From Acidipropionibacterium acidipropionici (GTDB lineage Bacteria; Actinomycetota; Actinomycetes; Propionibacteriales; Propionibacteriaceae), in assembly GCF_001441165.1 (NCBI RefSeq), contig NZ_CP013126.1, positions 1,083,551 to 1,147,550 on the forward strand: a stretch of 64,000 bases of DNA, in the 5' to 3' direction. The notes under the pieces were generated by a model, which saw nothing but the letters and a program-made list of their open reading frames with translations, ran no database searches and was not told the DNA's origin. Of the stretch, positions 7,119 through 21,239 are shown one piece after another (position 1 is the first letter of the stretch; the number at the start of each line of letters is the position of its first letter). The translations under genes were made by a program, and so were the position numbers.

Positions 7119-10100
7119 TCACTCGATCACCGCAAGCAGGTCTCCTCCCTCCACCGACTGCGAGGCGCCGACGGCCCAGCGCTTGACGACACCGGCCACC
7201 GGCGTGGTGACGGCGGCCTCCATCTTCATGGCCTCGATGGTGGCCACCTGCTCACCGGCGGCCACCTCGGCGCCCACCTCCACCACGGGTGTGATGACGC
7301 CGGCGAACGGGGCCGGTACCTGGCCGGGCACCGACCTGTCGGCCTTCTCGGCGGTGGGCACCGCCGAGTCCACCGAGTTGTCGCGGATCGACAGGGTGCG
7401 CGGCTGGCCGTTGACCGAGCAGAGCACCTGGCGCATGCCGTGGTCGTCGGCCTCGCCGATGGCCGAGATGCCCAGCTCCAGGGAGTGGCCCTTCTCCAGC
7501 ACCACCTCCACCTCGTCGCCCTGCTTGATGCCGTGCAGGAACTCGCGGGTCGGCACCACCGACAGCTCCGAGTAGTCCTCGACGGCCTGCAGATACTCCT
7601 TGGTCGGGCCGGGGAAGAGCAGCCGATTGAGGGCGGATCGGGGATGGGCGGCCAGATCGGCGGAGTCCTCGGCAGACAGGTCGACGACGACCGGCCTGGT
7701 GCGACGTCCCTCCAGCGCCTTCGAGCGGAAGGGCTCGGGCCAGCCGCCGGGAGGCGTGCCGAGATCGCCGTTGAGGAACCCGATCACGGAGTCCGGAATG
7801 TCGTAGCGATCCGGGTGGGCCTCGAAGTCGGCGGGGTCGGCGTCGCGCCCCACCAGAGCCAGGGCCAGATCACCGACCACCTTGGAGGAGGGCGTCACCT
7901 TGACGATATTGCCGAGGATGCGGTTGGCCGCCGCGTACATCTCCTCGACCTCCTCGAAGCGATTGCCCAGGCCGAGTGAATTGGCCTGCTGGCGCAGGTT
8001 GGACAGCTGCCCGCCGGGGATCTCGGTGCGGTAGATGCGCCCGGTCGGGCCGGGCAGCCCGGACTCGAAGGGGGCGTAGAGCTGGCGGACGCCGGCCCAG
8101 TAGGGCTCCAGGTCGGTGACGGCCTCCAGGCTCAGCCCGGTGTCCCGCTCGGTGCCCTCCAGGGCCGCCACCAGTGCGGACATGGAGACCTGGGAGGAGG
8201 TGCCGGCCATGGACGCCGACGCGACGTCGACGGCATCGACCCCGGCGCTGATCGCCGCCAGCAGGGTGCCGAGCTGGCCGCCGGCCGAGTCGTGAGTGTG
8301 CAGATGCACCGGGACGTCGAAGTTCGACCGCAGCGCGGTCACCAGCTTGGCGGCGGCGGGTGCGCGCAGCAGGCCGGCCATGTCCTTCAGGCCGATGACA
8401 TGGGCTCCGGACTCGACGAGCTGCTCGGCCAGATGCAGGTAGTAGTCCAGGGTGTAGAGCGTCTCGTCGGGCGACGTCATATTGCCCGTGTAACACATCG
8501 TCGCCTCGGCGACGGCGTGGTCGGTCTTCAGCACGGCCTCGATGGCGGGACGGATCTGGTCGATGTTGTTCAGCGAGTCGAAGATCCGGAAGACGTCGAC
8601 TCCGGACTGCGCCGCCTCGGCCACGAAGGCGTCGGTCACCTCGAGGGGGTAGGGGGTGTAGCCGACGGTGTTGCGGCCGCGCAGCAGCATCTGGATCGGC
8701 AGGTTGGGCATCGCGGCGTGGAGGTCGTCGAGGCGGTCCCACGGATCCTCCTTGAGGAACCGCAGGGCGACGTCATAGGTGGCGCCTCCCCAGGCCTCCA
8801 CGCTCAGCAGCTGGGGCAGGGTGCGGGCGACAACGGGGGCGGCGTGCAGCAGGTCGCGGGTGCGGATCCGGGTGGCCAGCAGGGACTGGTGGGCGTCGCG
8901 GAAGGTGGTGTCGGTGACGCCGACCGCCTGCTGGGCGCGCAGGTCGGTGGCCCACCGGGCCGGGCCGACGTCCAGCAGATGAGACCTCGATCCGGCCGGC
9001 GGATCGGCCTTGCGCACCTCCTCGGGCAGCACCGGCAGCTTGGCCCTGGGGTGGATCCAGTCGTCAGGGGAAGGCCCGTTGGGCTGGTTGACGCTCACCT
9101 CGGCCAGATAGGTGAGCAGCTTGGTGGCGCGGTCGACGGGGATCTGGGCGCGCAGCAGCTCGGGGCGGGCGTCGATGAACCCGGTGCTGGTGTGCCCGGC
9201 GAGGAACTCGGGGTCGGAGATCACCGCCTCCAGGAAGGGGATATTGGTGGAGACGCCGCGGATCCTGAACTCGTTGAGGGCCCTGAACGCCCTGGCCGCG
9301 GCCTGTGCCAGGTCGCGCCCACGGCAGGTCATCTTGACCAGCAGGGAGTCGAAGTTGGCGCCGACGGTGGCCCCGCCGAAGACGACGCCGCCGTCCAACC
9401 GGACGCCGACACCACCCGGGGTCCTGTACACCGACAGTGTTCCGGTGTCGGGGCGGAAGCCGTTGGCCGGGTCCTCGGTGGTGATCCGGCACTGCAGGGC
9501 GGCGCCTCGGATGGAGATGGTGTCCTGGGACAGGCCGATCTGCTCGAGGGTCTCGCCGCCGGCGATGCGCATCTGGGCGGAGACCAGGTCGACGCCGGTG
9601 ATCTCCTCGGTGACGGTGTGCTCCACCTGGATGCGGGGGTTCATCTCGATGAAGACGTAGTCGCCGTTCTCCGACAGCAGGAATTCCACGGTGCCGGCGT
9701 TGACGTAGTCGATGTGGCGGATGAACTTCAGCGCGTCCGCACAGATCCGGTCCCGCAGCTCGGGGTCGAGGTTCGGGGCGGGTGCCAGTTCGAGCACCTT
9801 CTGGTGGCGGCGCTGCAGGGAGCAGTCGCGCTCATAGAGGTGGATGGAGCCGCCCTGCCCGTCGGCGAGCACCTGCACCTCGATATGGCGGGGGTTGACG
9901 ACGGCCTGCTCGATGTACATCCGGTTGTCGCCGAAGGCCGATTCGGCCTCGCGCTGGGCCTCGAGGATGGCGGCTCGCAGCCTGGACGGGTCGTCGACCT
10001 GCCGCATGCCGCGTCCGCCGCCGCCGTTGACGGCCTTGACGAACAGCGGGAAGCCGATCTGCTCGCCGTAGCCCATCAGGACCTCGACGTCGTCGCTCGG

Positions 10101-10508
10101 TTCGGAGTCGTGGAGGGTGGGCAGCCCGGCCTCGCGGGCGGCCGAGATGGCGCGCGCCTTGTCGCCGGTGAGCTCCAGGACCCGCTGCGGGGGCCCGATG
10201 AAGGTGATGCCCGCCTTGACGCAGGCCTCGGCCAGGTCGGGGTTCTCCGAGAGGAAGCCGTATCCGGGATAGATGGCGTCGGCCTCGGCCTGCCTGGCGG
10301 CGGCGATGATCCCCTCGACGTCGAGGTAGGCGCGGACCGGGTGGCCGGGCTCGCCGATCTGGTAGGACTCGTCGGCCTTGAGCCGGAACTCGGCGAAGCG
10401 GTCCTCATGGGTGAAGACGGCGACGGTGCGGATTCCGAGTTCTGTTGCGGCGCGGAAGGCGCGGACGGCGATCTCACCCCGGTTCGCCACGAGAATCTTG
10501 CTGAACAT
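7119..10508 (-). CDS. pyc: Pyruvate carboxylase (biotin-dependent)
   Basis: Converts pyruvate, bicarbonate and ATP to oxaloacetate in the cytoplasm, an anaplerotic step that can feed succinate/propionate formation. The 1129 residues have the usual single-chain order: biotin carboxylase (1-450, starting [21 protein letters not shown]-grasp loop NGGGGRGMR), carboxyltransferase (about 530-810, [16 protein letters not shown] near its start), PYC/OADA domain (about 830-1030) and C-terminal biotinyl domain with the attachment motif EAMKME (Lys near 1095). The ATG at 10508 has GGGAG 5 nt upstream; a longer 12-codon extension is not supported. It is divergent from the lactate dehydrogenase gene, and both act on pyruvate. 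Confidence 0.96.
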   Translation of the reverse strand: MFSKILVANRGEIAVRAFRAATELGIRTVAVFTHEDRFAEFRLKADESYQIGEPGHPVRAYLDVEGIIAAARQAEADAIYPGYGFLSENPDLAEACVKAGITFIGPPQRVLELTGDKARAISAAREAGLPTLHDSEPSDDVEVLMGYGEQIGFPLFVKAVNGGGGRGMRQVDDPSRLRAAILEAQREAESAFGDNRMYIEQAVVNPRHIEVQVLADGQGGSIHLYERDCSLQRRHQKVLELAPAPNLDPELRDRICADALKFIRHIDYVNAGTVEFLLSENGDYVFIEMNPRIQVEHTVTEEITGVDLVSAQMRIAGGETLEQIGLSQDTISIRGAALQCRITTEDPANGFRPDTGTLSVYRTPGGVGVRLDGGVVFGGATVGANFDSLLVKMTCRGRDLAQAAARAFRALNEFRIRGVSTNIPFLEAVISDPEFLAGHTSTGFIDARPELLRAQIPVDRATKLLTYLAEVSVNQPNGPSPDDWIHPRAKLPVLPEEVRKADPPAGSRSHLLDVGPARWATDLRAQQAVGVTDTTFRDAHQSLLATRIRTRDLLHAAPVVARTLPQLLSVEAWGGATYDVALRFLKEDPWDRLDDLHAAMPNLPIQMLLRGRNTVGYTPYPLEVTDAFVAEAAQSGVDVFRIFDSLNNIDQIRPAIEAVLKTDHAVAEATMCYTGNMTSPDETLYTLDYYLHLAEQLVESGAHVIGLKDMAGLLRAPAAAKLVTALRSNFDVPVHLHTHDSAGGQLGTLLAAISAGVDAVDVASASMAGTSSQVSMSALVAALEGTERDTGLSLEAVTDLEPYWAGVRQLYAPFESGLPGPTGRIYRTEIPGGQLSNLRQQANSLGLGNRFEEVEEMYAAANRILGNIVKVTPSSKVVGDLALALVGRDADPADFEAHPDRYDIPDSVIGFLNGDLGTPPGGWPEPFRSKALEGRRTRPVVVDLSAEDSADLAAHPRSALNRLLFPGPTKEYLQAVEDYSELSVVPTREFLHGIKQGDEVEVVLEKGHSLELGISAIGEADDHGMRQVLCSVNGQPRTLSIRDNSVDSAVPTAEKADRSVPGQVPAPFAGVITPVVEVGAEVAAGEQVATIEAMKMEAAVTTPVAGVVKRWAVGASQSVEGGDLLAVIE

Positions 10509-10765
10509 CACAACTCCCATCTGTGTCGCTGACCAGTCAAACACCTACCGTCAGCCCGGGGGTGCACTCCCCCGATCCTGAACAGATCCGTCACAGAGCC
10601 CGCGATGTGCCCGGGAGAACTCCCAGACCTACGACCTGGCGACTCATGTGTCGGGAGCCCCGCCAACGCGGGTTTGTGTCGGCCATACTGGGCAGGGACA
10701 CGGGTCTCACCAACCCGACCTGCACCGCTGATCCCGAACAGGCTCATCTCGAACAGGAAGGCATC

Positions 10766-11728
10766 ATGACTTCATCAGTTGCATCCAGACGCCCCTCGAA
10801 GGTCTCCATCGTCGGAGCCGGCAGTGTCGGCAGCTCCATGGCGTACGCCTGTCTCATCCGTGGCTCGGCCGACGTCGTGGCTCTCTACGACATCGCCAAG
10901 GACAAGGTCGAGGCCGAGGTGGCCGATCTCGCCCACGGCTCCGAGTTCGTCCCCTCGAAGGTGATGGGCGGCGCCGACGTCAATGACACGGCCGGTTCCG
11001 ACGTCGTCATCATCACCGCCGGCGCCCGCCAGAAGCCGGGCCAGAGCCGGCTCGACCTGGCAGGGGTCAACGCCGGGATCGTCTCCAGCCTCATGCCTCA
11101 GCTCGTCGAGCAGTCCCCCAATGCGATCTTCATCATCGTCACCAACCCCTGCGACGTGCTCGCCGTCGTCGCCCAGCAGGTCTCCGGCCTTCCGGAGCAC
11201 CGGGTCTTCTCCTCGGGCACCCTGCTGGACACCTCCCGGCTGCGCTACCTCATCTCCCAGTGGGCCAATGTCGCCACCCCGCACGTCCACGCGGCGATCA
11301 TCGGGGAGCACGGCGACTCGGAGTTCCCGGTGTGGTCGACGGCCAACATCTCGGGGGTGCCGATCCGCGACTGGACGGTCGACGGCGACACCGTCTTCAC
11401 CGAGGAGGTCCTGGCCGACCTGGGCCGCGAGGCGGCCATGGCCGCCTACAAGATCATCGACGGCAAGGGCGCCACGAACTACGGCATCGGCCTGACCGGC
11501 GCCCGGCTCACCGAGGTGCTGCTCAGCGCCACCCGCTCGGTGCTGCCGCTGTCGGGAATCGTCCACGGCACCCACGGGGTGGACGGGGTGGCGCTGTCGC
11601 TGCCGAGGCTCGTCTCGGGCGAGGGCATCGGCCAGCCGGTGCCGATCCCCCTGGAGGACTCGGAGCTGGAGAAGTTCCAGGCCTCGGCGCAGCAGCTCCA
11701 CGAGACCCTGAACTCCATCACGAAGTAG
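10766..11728 (+). CDS. ldh: L-lactate dehydrogenase
   Basis: Interconverts pyruvate and L-lactate with NAD(H). 320 residues. The Rossmann motif VGAGSVGSS is at about 16-24, the substrate-discriminating Gln in the loop RQKPGQSR at about 89 (Gln marks lactate rather than malate dehydrogenase) and the catalytic His in IGEHGDSE at about 182. AGGAAGG lies 6 nt before the ATG; a longer in-frame extension lacks a ribosome site and has no homologous character. The 257-bp space to divergent pyc contains direct repeats (C-GAACAGG twice near 10735-10758). The NAD malic enzyme gene follows on the same strand. Confidence 0.93.
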   Translation: MTSSVASRRPSKVSIVGAGSVGSSMAYACLIRGSADVVALYDIAKDKVEAEVADLAHGSEFVPSKVMGGADVNDTAGSDVVIITAGARQKPGQSRLDLAGVNAGIVSSLMPQLVEQSPNAIFIIVTNPCDVLAVVAQQVSGLPEHRVFSSGTLLDTSRLRYLISQWANVATPHVHAAIIGEHGDSEFPVWSTANISGVPIRDWTVDGDTVFTEEVLADLGREAAMAAYKIIDGKGATNYGIGLTGARLTEVLLSATRSVLPLSGIVHGTHGVDGVALSLPRLVSGEGIGQPVPIPLEDSELEKFQASAQQLHETLNSITK

Positions 11729-11742
11729 GTGTTCTGCGCCGG

Positions 11743-11763
11743 GGGCCCGATTCTCCCGGGCCC
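11743..11763 (+). terminator. Short GC hairpin between ldh and the malic enzyme gene
   Basis: GGGCCCG and CGGGCCC arms with a 7-nt loop, 15 nt after the ldh stop. It may attenuate read-through into the malic enzyme gene; there is no T-run. Confidence 0.4.
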
Positions 11764-11791
11764 TCCGGCCAATTCTGATCGCCGGAGGAGC

Positions 11792-13513
11792 ATGATGTCG
11801 AACAGGCAGAGCAGCCTTTTCGAGTTCGGGCATGATCAACTGGGTGAATTCGTCAGAATCGCAGCCCGGGGAAGCGCCGTGCTCGCCGATCCGAGGATCA
11901 ATCGCGGGTCGGCGTTCACGGCCGTCGAACGCGAGGCCCTGGATCTGGACGGCCTCATCCCCGACGGCGTCATCGGGATCGACGGCCAGCTGAGGCAGGC
12001 CTACCGGCAGTACCTGGCCCAGCCCGACGACCTCGCGCGGTACCTCTTCCTGGACAGCGCCCACGACTCCGACGAGGTGCTCTACTACCGGCTGCTGGCA
12101 GATCATCTCGAGGAGATGCTGCCGATCGTCGACACCCCGACGGTGGGGCGGGCGATCGGCCAGTACAGCCACTGGTACCAGAGGCCGCGCGGGGTGTACC
12201 TGTCCATCGACGATCCCGACTCGATGGAGGAGTCGCTGCTGGCGATGGGGCAGGGGCCCCACGGGGTCGACGTCGTCGCCACCACCGATTCCGAGGCCAT
12301 TCTGGGCCTGGGGGACCAAGGGGTCGGCGGCGTCGCGATCACGATCGGCAAGCTGGCGGTGTACACCGCGGCCGGCGGGATCCACCCCCACCGGGTGCTG
12401 CCGGTGGTGCTCGACGTCGGCACCGACAATCTCACCCTGCTGAGTGACAATTCTTATGTGGGCGTTCGGCATTCGCGGGTGCGCGGGGCGCAGTATGACG
12501 AATTCCTGGAACGATATATCGAGACGGTCACCCGGGTTTTTCCCGATGCGATGATCCACTGGGAGGATTTCGGGGCGGTCAATGCCACGAGAATTCTCAC
12601 CGAGTACGGGGATGATCACCGGCTGTTCAATGACGACATCCAGGGCACCGGGGCGGTGGCCCTGGCCGCCCTCGCCTCGGCGGCGAGCGCCTCGCGGGAG
12701 CATCTGTCCGATAAGCGGATCGTCATCTTCGGGGCCGGATCGGCCGGCACCGGGATCGCCCGGCTGGCGGTGCGGTTCATGACCCAGGAGGGGTTGAGCC
12801 GGGCCGACGCCGTGAGCCGGATCTGGGCGCTCAACTCCCACGGGCTGCTCCACGCATCCGGGCAGATGTTCGATTACCAACGGCCATGGGCGCGCCCCGA
12901 CGAGGAGCTGGCCGGCTGGGATCTCGACGTCGACGGCGAGTACGGCCTGGCCGACGTCGTGCGCCATGTGCGCCCGACGGTGCTCATCGGCTGCTCGACG
13001 GTGTCCGGTGCCTTCGACGAGCAGGTCGTCACCATGATGTCGCAGTACTGCGAGCATCCGGTGATCATGCCCCTTTCCAACCCGACCGAACGGGCCGAGG
13101 CGACACCGGCCGATCTGCTCGCCTGGACCGGCGGCCGGGCGCGAGTGGTCACCGGTTCGCCCTTCGCGCCGGTGGAGCTCGACGGCGTCACCCATCGGAT
13201 CGCCCAGGCCAACAATGCGCTGGTCTTCCCCGGGATCGGGCTGGGGGTGACGGCATCGCGGGCCTCGCGGGTGTCCACGGGGATGATCGCCGCCGCGGCC
13301 AGGGAGCTGTCCCGGGCCACCGATGCGAAGGCCCCGGGGTCCTCGCTGCTGCCGCCGATCTCCGGGCTGCGCGCCACCTCCGCGCGGGTCGGGCTGGCCG
13401 TGGCGCGGACGGCGGTCGACGAAGGGCTGGCGACGGTCTCCCTCGACTCCCCCACCCAGCAGATTCTCGACGCCATGTGGGAGCCCGAGTATCCCCGCGT
13501 GGTGGTGGGATGA
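11792..13513 (+). CDS. NAD-dependent malic enzyme
   Basis: Oxidative decarboxylation of malate to pyruvate, linking the C4 branch with the pyruvate pool also served by pyc and ldh. 573 residues, the size of the MaeA/SfcA type. Visible signatures are the N-terminal malic domain with DPRINRGSAFT, YTAAGGIHPHRVLPV and VLDVGTDN, the catalytic region HWEDFGAVNATRIL, FNDDIQGTGAV, and the NAD-binding IFGAGSAGTGIARL. Two ATGs follow GGAGGAG directly; the first, at 11792, is used here. It is in the same orientation as ldh and convergent with the acetolactate synthase gene. Confidence 0.92.
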   Translation: MMSNRQSSLFEFGHDQLGEFVRIAARGSAVLADPRINRGSAFTAVEREALDLDGLIPDGVIGIDGQLRQAYRQYLAQPDDLARYLFLDSAHDSDEVLYYRLLADHLEEMLPIVDTPTVGRAIGQYSHWYQRPRGVYLSIDDPDSMEESLLAMGQGPHGVDVVATTDSEAILGLGDQGVGGVAITIGKLAVYTAAGGIHPHRVLPVVLDVGTDNLTLLSDNSYVGVRHSRVRGAQYDEFLERYIETVTRVFPDAMIHWEDFGAVNATRILTEYGDDHRLFNDDIQGTGAVALAALASAASASREHLSDKRIVIFGAGSAGTGIARLAVRFMTQEGLSRADAVSRIWALNSHGLLHASGQMFDYQRPWARPDEELAGWDLDVDGEYGLADVVRHVRPTVLIGCSTVSGAFDEQVVTMMSQYCEHPVIMPLSNPTERAEATPADLLAWTGGRARVVTGSPFAPVELDGVTHRIAQANNALVFPGIGLGVTASRASRVSTGMIAAAARELSRATDAKAPGSSLLPPISGLRATSARVGLAVARTAVDEGLATVSLDSPTQQILDAMWEPEYPRVVVG

Positions 13514-13588
13514 GGTACCCCGGGACACACTGCTGTCAATGATGACCATCAGGATCGGGGTGGTGTCACTGTCGCCCATCGCGGCCAG

Positions 13589-15244
13589 TCACATGTTGAT
13601 GGTGAGCTCCCCCAGCCGGTCGGTGAGGGCCATGTTCTCGCGGTAGTCGACCGGGCACGCGATGACGTGGACCCCTCCGTCTGCCAGAGCCTCGCGCAGG
13701 ACGGGCCCCAGCTGGCCGGCACGGGTGATCCGGTGGCCGTGGGCGCCGAATGACTCGGCGTAGGCGACGAGATCGGGATTGACGAAGTCGACCTGGCTGT
13801 GACGGCCCAACTCCAGGTCCATCTTCCACTTGATGAGCCCGTAGGAGTCGTCCTGCCACACCAGAGCCACCAGCGGCAGGTGTTGGCGTACAGCTGTGGC
13901 CAGCTCCTGGGAGTTCATGAGGAAGCTGCCGTCACCCATCACGGCCAGGACCTTGCGGTCGGGGGCGGCGAAGTGGGCGCCGATCGCGCCGGGCAGAGTC
14001 CAGGCCATCGTCGACAGGCCGTTGGAGATGACGCAGGTGTTGGGCTCCTCGGTCTGGTACAACCGCGCCATCCACATCTTCACCGCCCCCGTGTCGACCA
14101 GCACGATGTCCCCGGGGCCCAGGGCGGCCCGGGTGTCCGCGACGACGCGCTGAGGCGTGAGGGGGAAGGAGTCGTCGCGGGCACCGCGCTCCAGCTCCTC
14201 GCGCTGCAGTCGCCGGATCGGCGCGGCCCGCCAGGGGAAGGGCGACAGGTTGGCGAGCTCGGCGGCCTGGCTCAGGGTGTCCAGGGCGCTGGAGACGTCC
14301 GACTCGATGCCGACCGTGATCTGATAGGCGTCATCGACGTCCTGAGCGAAACGGTTGACGTGGATGATGTCCTTGTCATGGCCGGGATTGATGCGCGAGG
14401 GTGCGAACTCCTGGAGTTCATATCCCACCGAGATGATGACGTCGGCGTTGTCGAAGGCGAAGTTCTCGTAGTCGTGGCGCATGAAGCCCACCACACCCAG
14501 AGCATTGGGGTGGGAGTCGGGCAACGCCCCCTTGGCCTGGAAGGTGGTCGCCACAGGAAGATTGAGGGTCTCGGCGAATCGCCGCAGCTGTGGGCCGGCG
14601 TGGTCACGCACGACCCCGTGACCGGCCAGGATGACCGGGGACTTCGCACGGCTGAGAAGGTCGATCGCCTCCCACACCTGGCTGAGGTCGGCGGCGGCGC
14701 GATGCCCCGGGCGGCCGTGCAGCGGGCCCAGATCGGCAGGGGCCACCTGGGCCTCGACGTCCTCGGGCACCGCCAGGTAGGTGGCTCCCGGCCGCTCCGC
14801 CTGAGCGAGATCGAAGGCCTTGCGCATCATCTCGGGGACGGCCTGCGCACTGGCCACCGTGTCGGACCACTTGGTGACCGGAGCGAACATGTCCGTCAGC
14901 GCGACGACCTGATGGGACTCCTTGTAGATCCTGTCCAGCCCGACCTGGGCCGATATCGCCACCACGGGCGCCGAGTCCGTGGTGGCGTCGGCGACCCCGA
15001 GCAGCAGGTTGATGGCTCCCGGCCCCAGGGTCGCGAGGCAGACCCCGGCCCGGCCGGTCAGGCGCCCGTAGACGTCGGCCATGAAGGAGGCGGCCTGCTC
15101 GTGGTGGACGAGGATGAACCTGATGTCCGGGCGGTCACTGATCGCCTGGATGATCCGGGTGTTCTCCTCACCGGGCAGTCCGAAGACCACACTGACGCCC
15201 TCGGCGTGCAGGCAGTCGGCGATCAGATCGGCCACGGTGGCCAT
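13589..15244 (-). CDS. alsS: Acetolactate synthase, catabolic type (TPP-dependent)
   Basis: Condenses two pyruvates to 2-acetolactate, the entry to acetoin/diacetyl. 551 residues with the three TPP-enzyme domains: N-terminal pyrimidine-binding domain with the catalytic Glu in LVHHEQAASFMADVYGR (about residue 49), central domain, and C-terminal diphosphate-binding motif GDGSFLMNSQELATA. No IlvN-like small subunit is nearby and the sequence resembles AlsS/BudB, so a catabolic role is favoured over branched-chain synthesis. AAGGAG lies 9 nt before the start and inside the 3' end of lacZ; only 3 nt separate the two genes, so they are co-transcribed and probably translationally linked. Another TPP decarboxylase cannot be fully excluded. 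Confidence 0.82.
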   Translation of the reverse strand: MATVADLIADCLHAEGVSVVFGLPGEENTRIIQAISDRPDIRFILVHHEQAASFMADVYGRLTGRAGVCLATLGPGAINLLLGVADATTDSAPVVAISAQVGLDRIYKESHQVVALTDMFAPVTKWSDTVASAQAVPEMMRKAFDLAQAERPGATYLAVPEDVEAQVAPADLGPLHGRPGHRAAADLSQVWEAIDLLSRAKSPVILAGHGVVRDHAGPQLRRFAETLNLPVATTFQAKGALPDSHPNALGVVGFMRHDYENFAFDNADVIISVGYELQEFAPSRINPGHDKDIIHVNRFAQDVDDAYQITVGIESDVSSALDTLSQAAELANLSPFPWRAAPIRRLQREELERGARDDSFPLTPQRVVADTRAALGPGDIVLVDTGAVKMWMARLYQTEEPNTCVISNGLSTMAWTLPGAIGAHFAAPDRKVLAVMGDGSFLMNSQELATAVRQHLPLVALVWQDDSYGLIKWKMDLELGRHSQVDFVNPDLVAYAESFGAHGHRITRAGQLGPVLREALADGGVHVIACPVDYRENMALTDRLGELTINM

Positions 15245-15247
15245 GTG

Positions 15248-18385
<3,138 letters not shown>

Positions 18386-18422
18386 TCACCGATGAGTCTT
18401 CCACCCCCGACTGTTGACGTCA

Positions 18423-19394
18423 TCACCGGGTGGCAAGGTGAGACGGCAGCGCCGGGGCATGGTCGCGGACCTCGGCGATACGGGACACCGAGGCGTCGAA
18501 GGCCTTCTTCTCCTCGGGAGTGAGGTGGATGTTGACGACCTCCCGGATGCCGTCGACGCCGATGATGGTCGGCACCCCGACGAAGATGTCGTTGTACCCG
18601 TACTCGCCGTCCAGGCGGACGGAGACCGGGATGATGGAGCGCTCGTCGCGCACGATGGCCGCGATGATCGCGCAGGTGGTGGCGGCGATACCGAAGGACG
18701 TCGTCCCCTTGCCCTTGACGATCTGGAAGGCGCTGTCCTTGGCCTCGTCGAGGACGGTGTCGGGGTCGACGCCGCGGGAGCGCTCCGGGTTGTCGGCGAT
18801 GGCCTGGTCCAGCGGCTTGCCCCAGAAGGTGACGGCCGACCAGGGCACCATCTGCGTGTCGCCGTGCTCCCCCATCGCGTAGGCCTGGATGGACTGCTCG
18901 TCGACGGAGAAGATCTGGGAGAGCTGCTGGCGGATCCGCAGCGAGTCCAGGGCGGTGCCGGTGCCGATGACGCGCTCGCGGGGGAAGCCGGAGAGCCTGG
19001 CGACGCGGTCGGTGACGACGTCGACCGGATTGGTGATCACCACGAAGATGCCGTCGAATCCCGCCTCGACGACGTCGGGCACGATGGCGTCGACGATCCC
19101 GCAGGAGCTCATCAGCAGGGAGTCGCGGGAGCCGCCGGCCTTGAGGGGGGCCGACGCCGTGATGACGACGATGTCCGCATCGCCGCAGGCGTCGTATCCG
19201 CCGGAGGTCACTACGGTGCCGAAGGGTTGGGCGGAGGCCGCCTGATTGAGGTCCAGGGCCTGGGAGGCGGCCGCCTGGGCGTTGAGATCGACCAGCACCA
19301 GATCGTCCACCAGGCCCGTGATGATGAGCTCGAAGGCGGTGGCGGTGCCCACCTGCCCGGTCCCGATGATGGCGATCTTCGTACGGCTGCGCAT
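18423..19394 (-). CDS. Lactate/2-hydroxyacid dehydrogenase family protein (second LDH-like)
   Basis: A 323-residue NAD-dependent member of the LDH/MDH superfamily. It has the Rossmann motif IGTGQVGTA, NPVDVVTD, the substrate Arg in LDSLRIR and the catalytic His in AMGEHGDT (about 177). The active-site loop reads SAPLKAGGSR: a Leu (about 84) replaces the Gln that marks true lactate dehydrogenases (QKPGQSR in the other copy) and the Arg that marks malate dehydrogenases. This suggests bulkier 2-oxo acids, as in L-2-hydroxyisocaproate dehydrogenases, but that is inference. GAGGAGGAG precedes the ATG. It heads a probable operon with lacZ and alsS. Confidence 0.82.
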   Translation of the reverse strand: MRSRTKIAIIGTGQVGTATAFELIITGLVDDLVLVDLNAQAAASQALDLNQAASAQPFGTVVTSGGYDACGDADIVVITASAPLKAGGSRDSLLMSSCGIVDAIVPDVVEAGFDGIFVVITNPVDVVTDRVARLSGFPRERVIGTGTALDSLRIRQQLSQIFSVDEQSIQAYAMGEHGDTQMVPWSAVTFWGKPLDQAIADNPERSRGVDPDTVLDEAKDSAFQIVKGKGTTSFGIAATTCAIIAAIVRDERSIIPVSVRLDGEYGYNDIFVGVPTIIGVDGIREVVNIHLTPEEKKAFDASVSRIAEVRDHAPALPSHLATR

Positions 19395-19527
19395 GGGCTC
19401 CTCCTCGATGACGGGTCTTCTGCGATTCTGCTCCTACCGCGTTGCGGGGAGATGACGCCGGGGCGGCGCTACGACGGAGCCCGCCGATGGCGCTGCCCGG
19501 CCGTTGATCTTCCGGGAGAATGGCCCC

Positions 19528-20337
19528 ATGACGTCTCCCTCCGAAACAGCCCGTTCCCGCCGCGTCCCCCTGCCCAGCGCCCCGAATATGCGGGATCTGG
19601 GCGGCTTGCCCGTATCGGGGGGTGTGGTGCGCGCCGCTGAGGTGTTCCGGTCTGCGTCGGTCGCCAAGTTGAGCGACGCCGATCAGGAGGCTTTCGGCGA
19701 GCTCGGGATCGCCACGGTGTACGACCTGCGGACCGCCCGGGAACGGGGCACCGAGCCCGACCGGCTGCCGGCGTCGATCCCCTCGGTGCATCTCGATGTG
19801 ATGGCGGACGACGAGGCCGACACCACGGCAGGGCTCACCGTGCTGCGCGGCGACGCGAAACGGGTCGGGGAGGTGCTGCGCAACGGCGGGGCGATCCGGA
19901 AGATGGAGCAGTCCTACCGCAAGTTCGTGAGCCTGGACTCGGCGCGTGATGCCTACCGGAGCTTCTTCCTGGCTCTGGCCGATGAGGGGCGTGACGGTGC
20001 GGCGCTCTTCCACTGCGCCACCGGCAAGGACCGTACCGGCTGGGCCGCGGCAGGACTGCTGCGGATCCTCGGGGCCGACGAGGACGTCGTTCTCGCCGAC
20101 TACCTGCAGACCAACACCGATCTGCTGCCGGCCCTCCAGACCGTCCTGGACAAGGCGGAGGCCGACGGGCTGGACCCCGATCTGCTGCTGCCGATCCTCG
20201 GGGTGCGCGAGAGCTACCTGGAATCCGCCGACGACGAGGTGAAGCGCGTCTTCGGCAGCTTCGACGCCTACCTCTCGGAGGGGCTGGGTCTGGACGACAC
20301 CACCCTTGAGGCCCTGAGGGAGCGGTTCGTCGAATAG
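19528..20337 (+). CDS. Protein tyrosine/serine phosphatase (DSP type)
   Basis: A 269-residue phosphatase of the actinobacterial/fungal DSP group that includes Mycobacterium PtpB. The N-terminus NMRDLGGLPV is the family signature; the P-loop HCATGKDRTG holds the catalytic Cys (about 163) and Arg (about 169); YDLRTARER is the conserved upstream segment. No signal peptide or membrane segment is seen. GGGAG 10 nt before the ATG at 19528 supports this start rather than an in-frame one 24 nt upstream. It is divergent from the LDH-like gene. Substrates are unknown; some relatives act on phosphoinositides. Confidence 0.85.
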   Translation: MTSPSETARSRRVPLPSAPNMRDLGGLPVSGGVVRAAEVFRSASVAKLSDADQEAFGELGIATVYDLRTARERGTEPDRLPASIPSVHLDVMADDEADTTAGLTVLRGDAKRVGEVLRNGGAIRKMEQSYRKFVSLDSARDAYRSFFLALADEGRDGAALFHCATGKDRTGWAAAGLLRILGADEDVVLADYLQTNTDLLPALQTVLDKAEADGLDPDLLLPILGVRESYLESADDEVKRVFGSFDAYLSEGLGLDDTTLEALRERFVE

Positions 20338-20467
20338 CAGGTCATGACCACTCACGCCGAGAATCTCTGTCCGAACGGCGCCCGACGTCGCGCCTCCTGT
20401 GCCAGCCGCCTCATCCCGAAGGCACGCGAAATGTGTCCGCCGTGAGCTTGACACCGTCATGATCAAC

Positions 20468-21225
20468 ATGACAACGTCGATAGCGGTAATACCGGCAAAA
20501 CAACCTGCAGGAGCGACAATCTCAGTTGGTCCTCGACGCAGTCCCCCGGATATCAACGTGCATATTCCTGATCTGAACGACCCGGTGACCGGCTCTCTTC
20601 ATGTGAAACGACGAGGCTTCGAGCTCGGCCCGATTCGCATCGGCGCCCTCAAGAACGAGATCCTCCTGATCCTGGGCAATAATGGCGCAGGTAAGACCAC
20701 GCTTCTTCAGGCACTCGTTCAGGCGGAGTCCGATGCGGGGAACCGATGTGCCTACCTTCCCCATCATTCAATCTGCCCGGATTCTCCACGGTGAGGCAGC
20801 TGTGCGAGTTTGCCGCAGACCGGCGTGTCAGGACTCGAAAAGAACGCCCGAGGGTCGTGGAGAGTGCGATCCAGGTTGTAGGGTTGACGGACGTCGCCGA
20901 CCGCAAAGTCATGAGGCTGTCCGGGGGAATGCGCCAGCGCTTGGGGATTGCTATCAGTATCATCGGAGACCCCGCCATGATCGTCATGGACGAGCCCACC
21001 GTCAGCCTCGACATCGACCAGAGGCGTGATTTCCGTGAATTGGCGACACAATTGGCTTACCGGATGCCCGTGGTCGTCTCGACCCACCTTGTCGATGACG
21101 TCGAATCAATGTCAGGCCGAATGGTCCTGCTCTCCCACGGGGATGTCGCCTTCGATGGATCGACGACCACATTCCACGACCATTCCTCGGTGAACGCCAC
21201 CAATCCTTGGGAATCGGCCTACTAA
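20468..21225 (+). pseudogene. ABC transporter ATP-binding protein, frameshifted
   Basis: Two overlapping frames together encode one ATPase. The first has the Walker A motif GNNGAGKTTLL and stops soon after ARDAG-like Q-loop sequence near 20792. The second, shifted by -1 (or +2), begins near 20750 and carries the signature LSGGMRQRLGIAISI, Walker B MIVMDEPTVSLD and the H-loop Val-Ser-Thr-His. A single missing base between about 20740 and 20795 would explain it. The start could be 20459 or 20468; no good ribosome site is seen. An IS630 element sits between this gene and the membrane gene that should be its partner. It is either a broken gene or a local sequence error. Confidence 0.75.
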
Positions 21226-21239
21226 GAAGTTCATAAGTA

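Noticed and set aside
10775-13579. A 934-codon minus-strand frame over ldh and the malic enzyme gene
   Set aside because: Low-complexity Arg/Gly/His-rich translation antisense to two intact enzymes.
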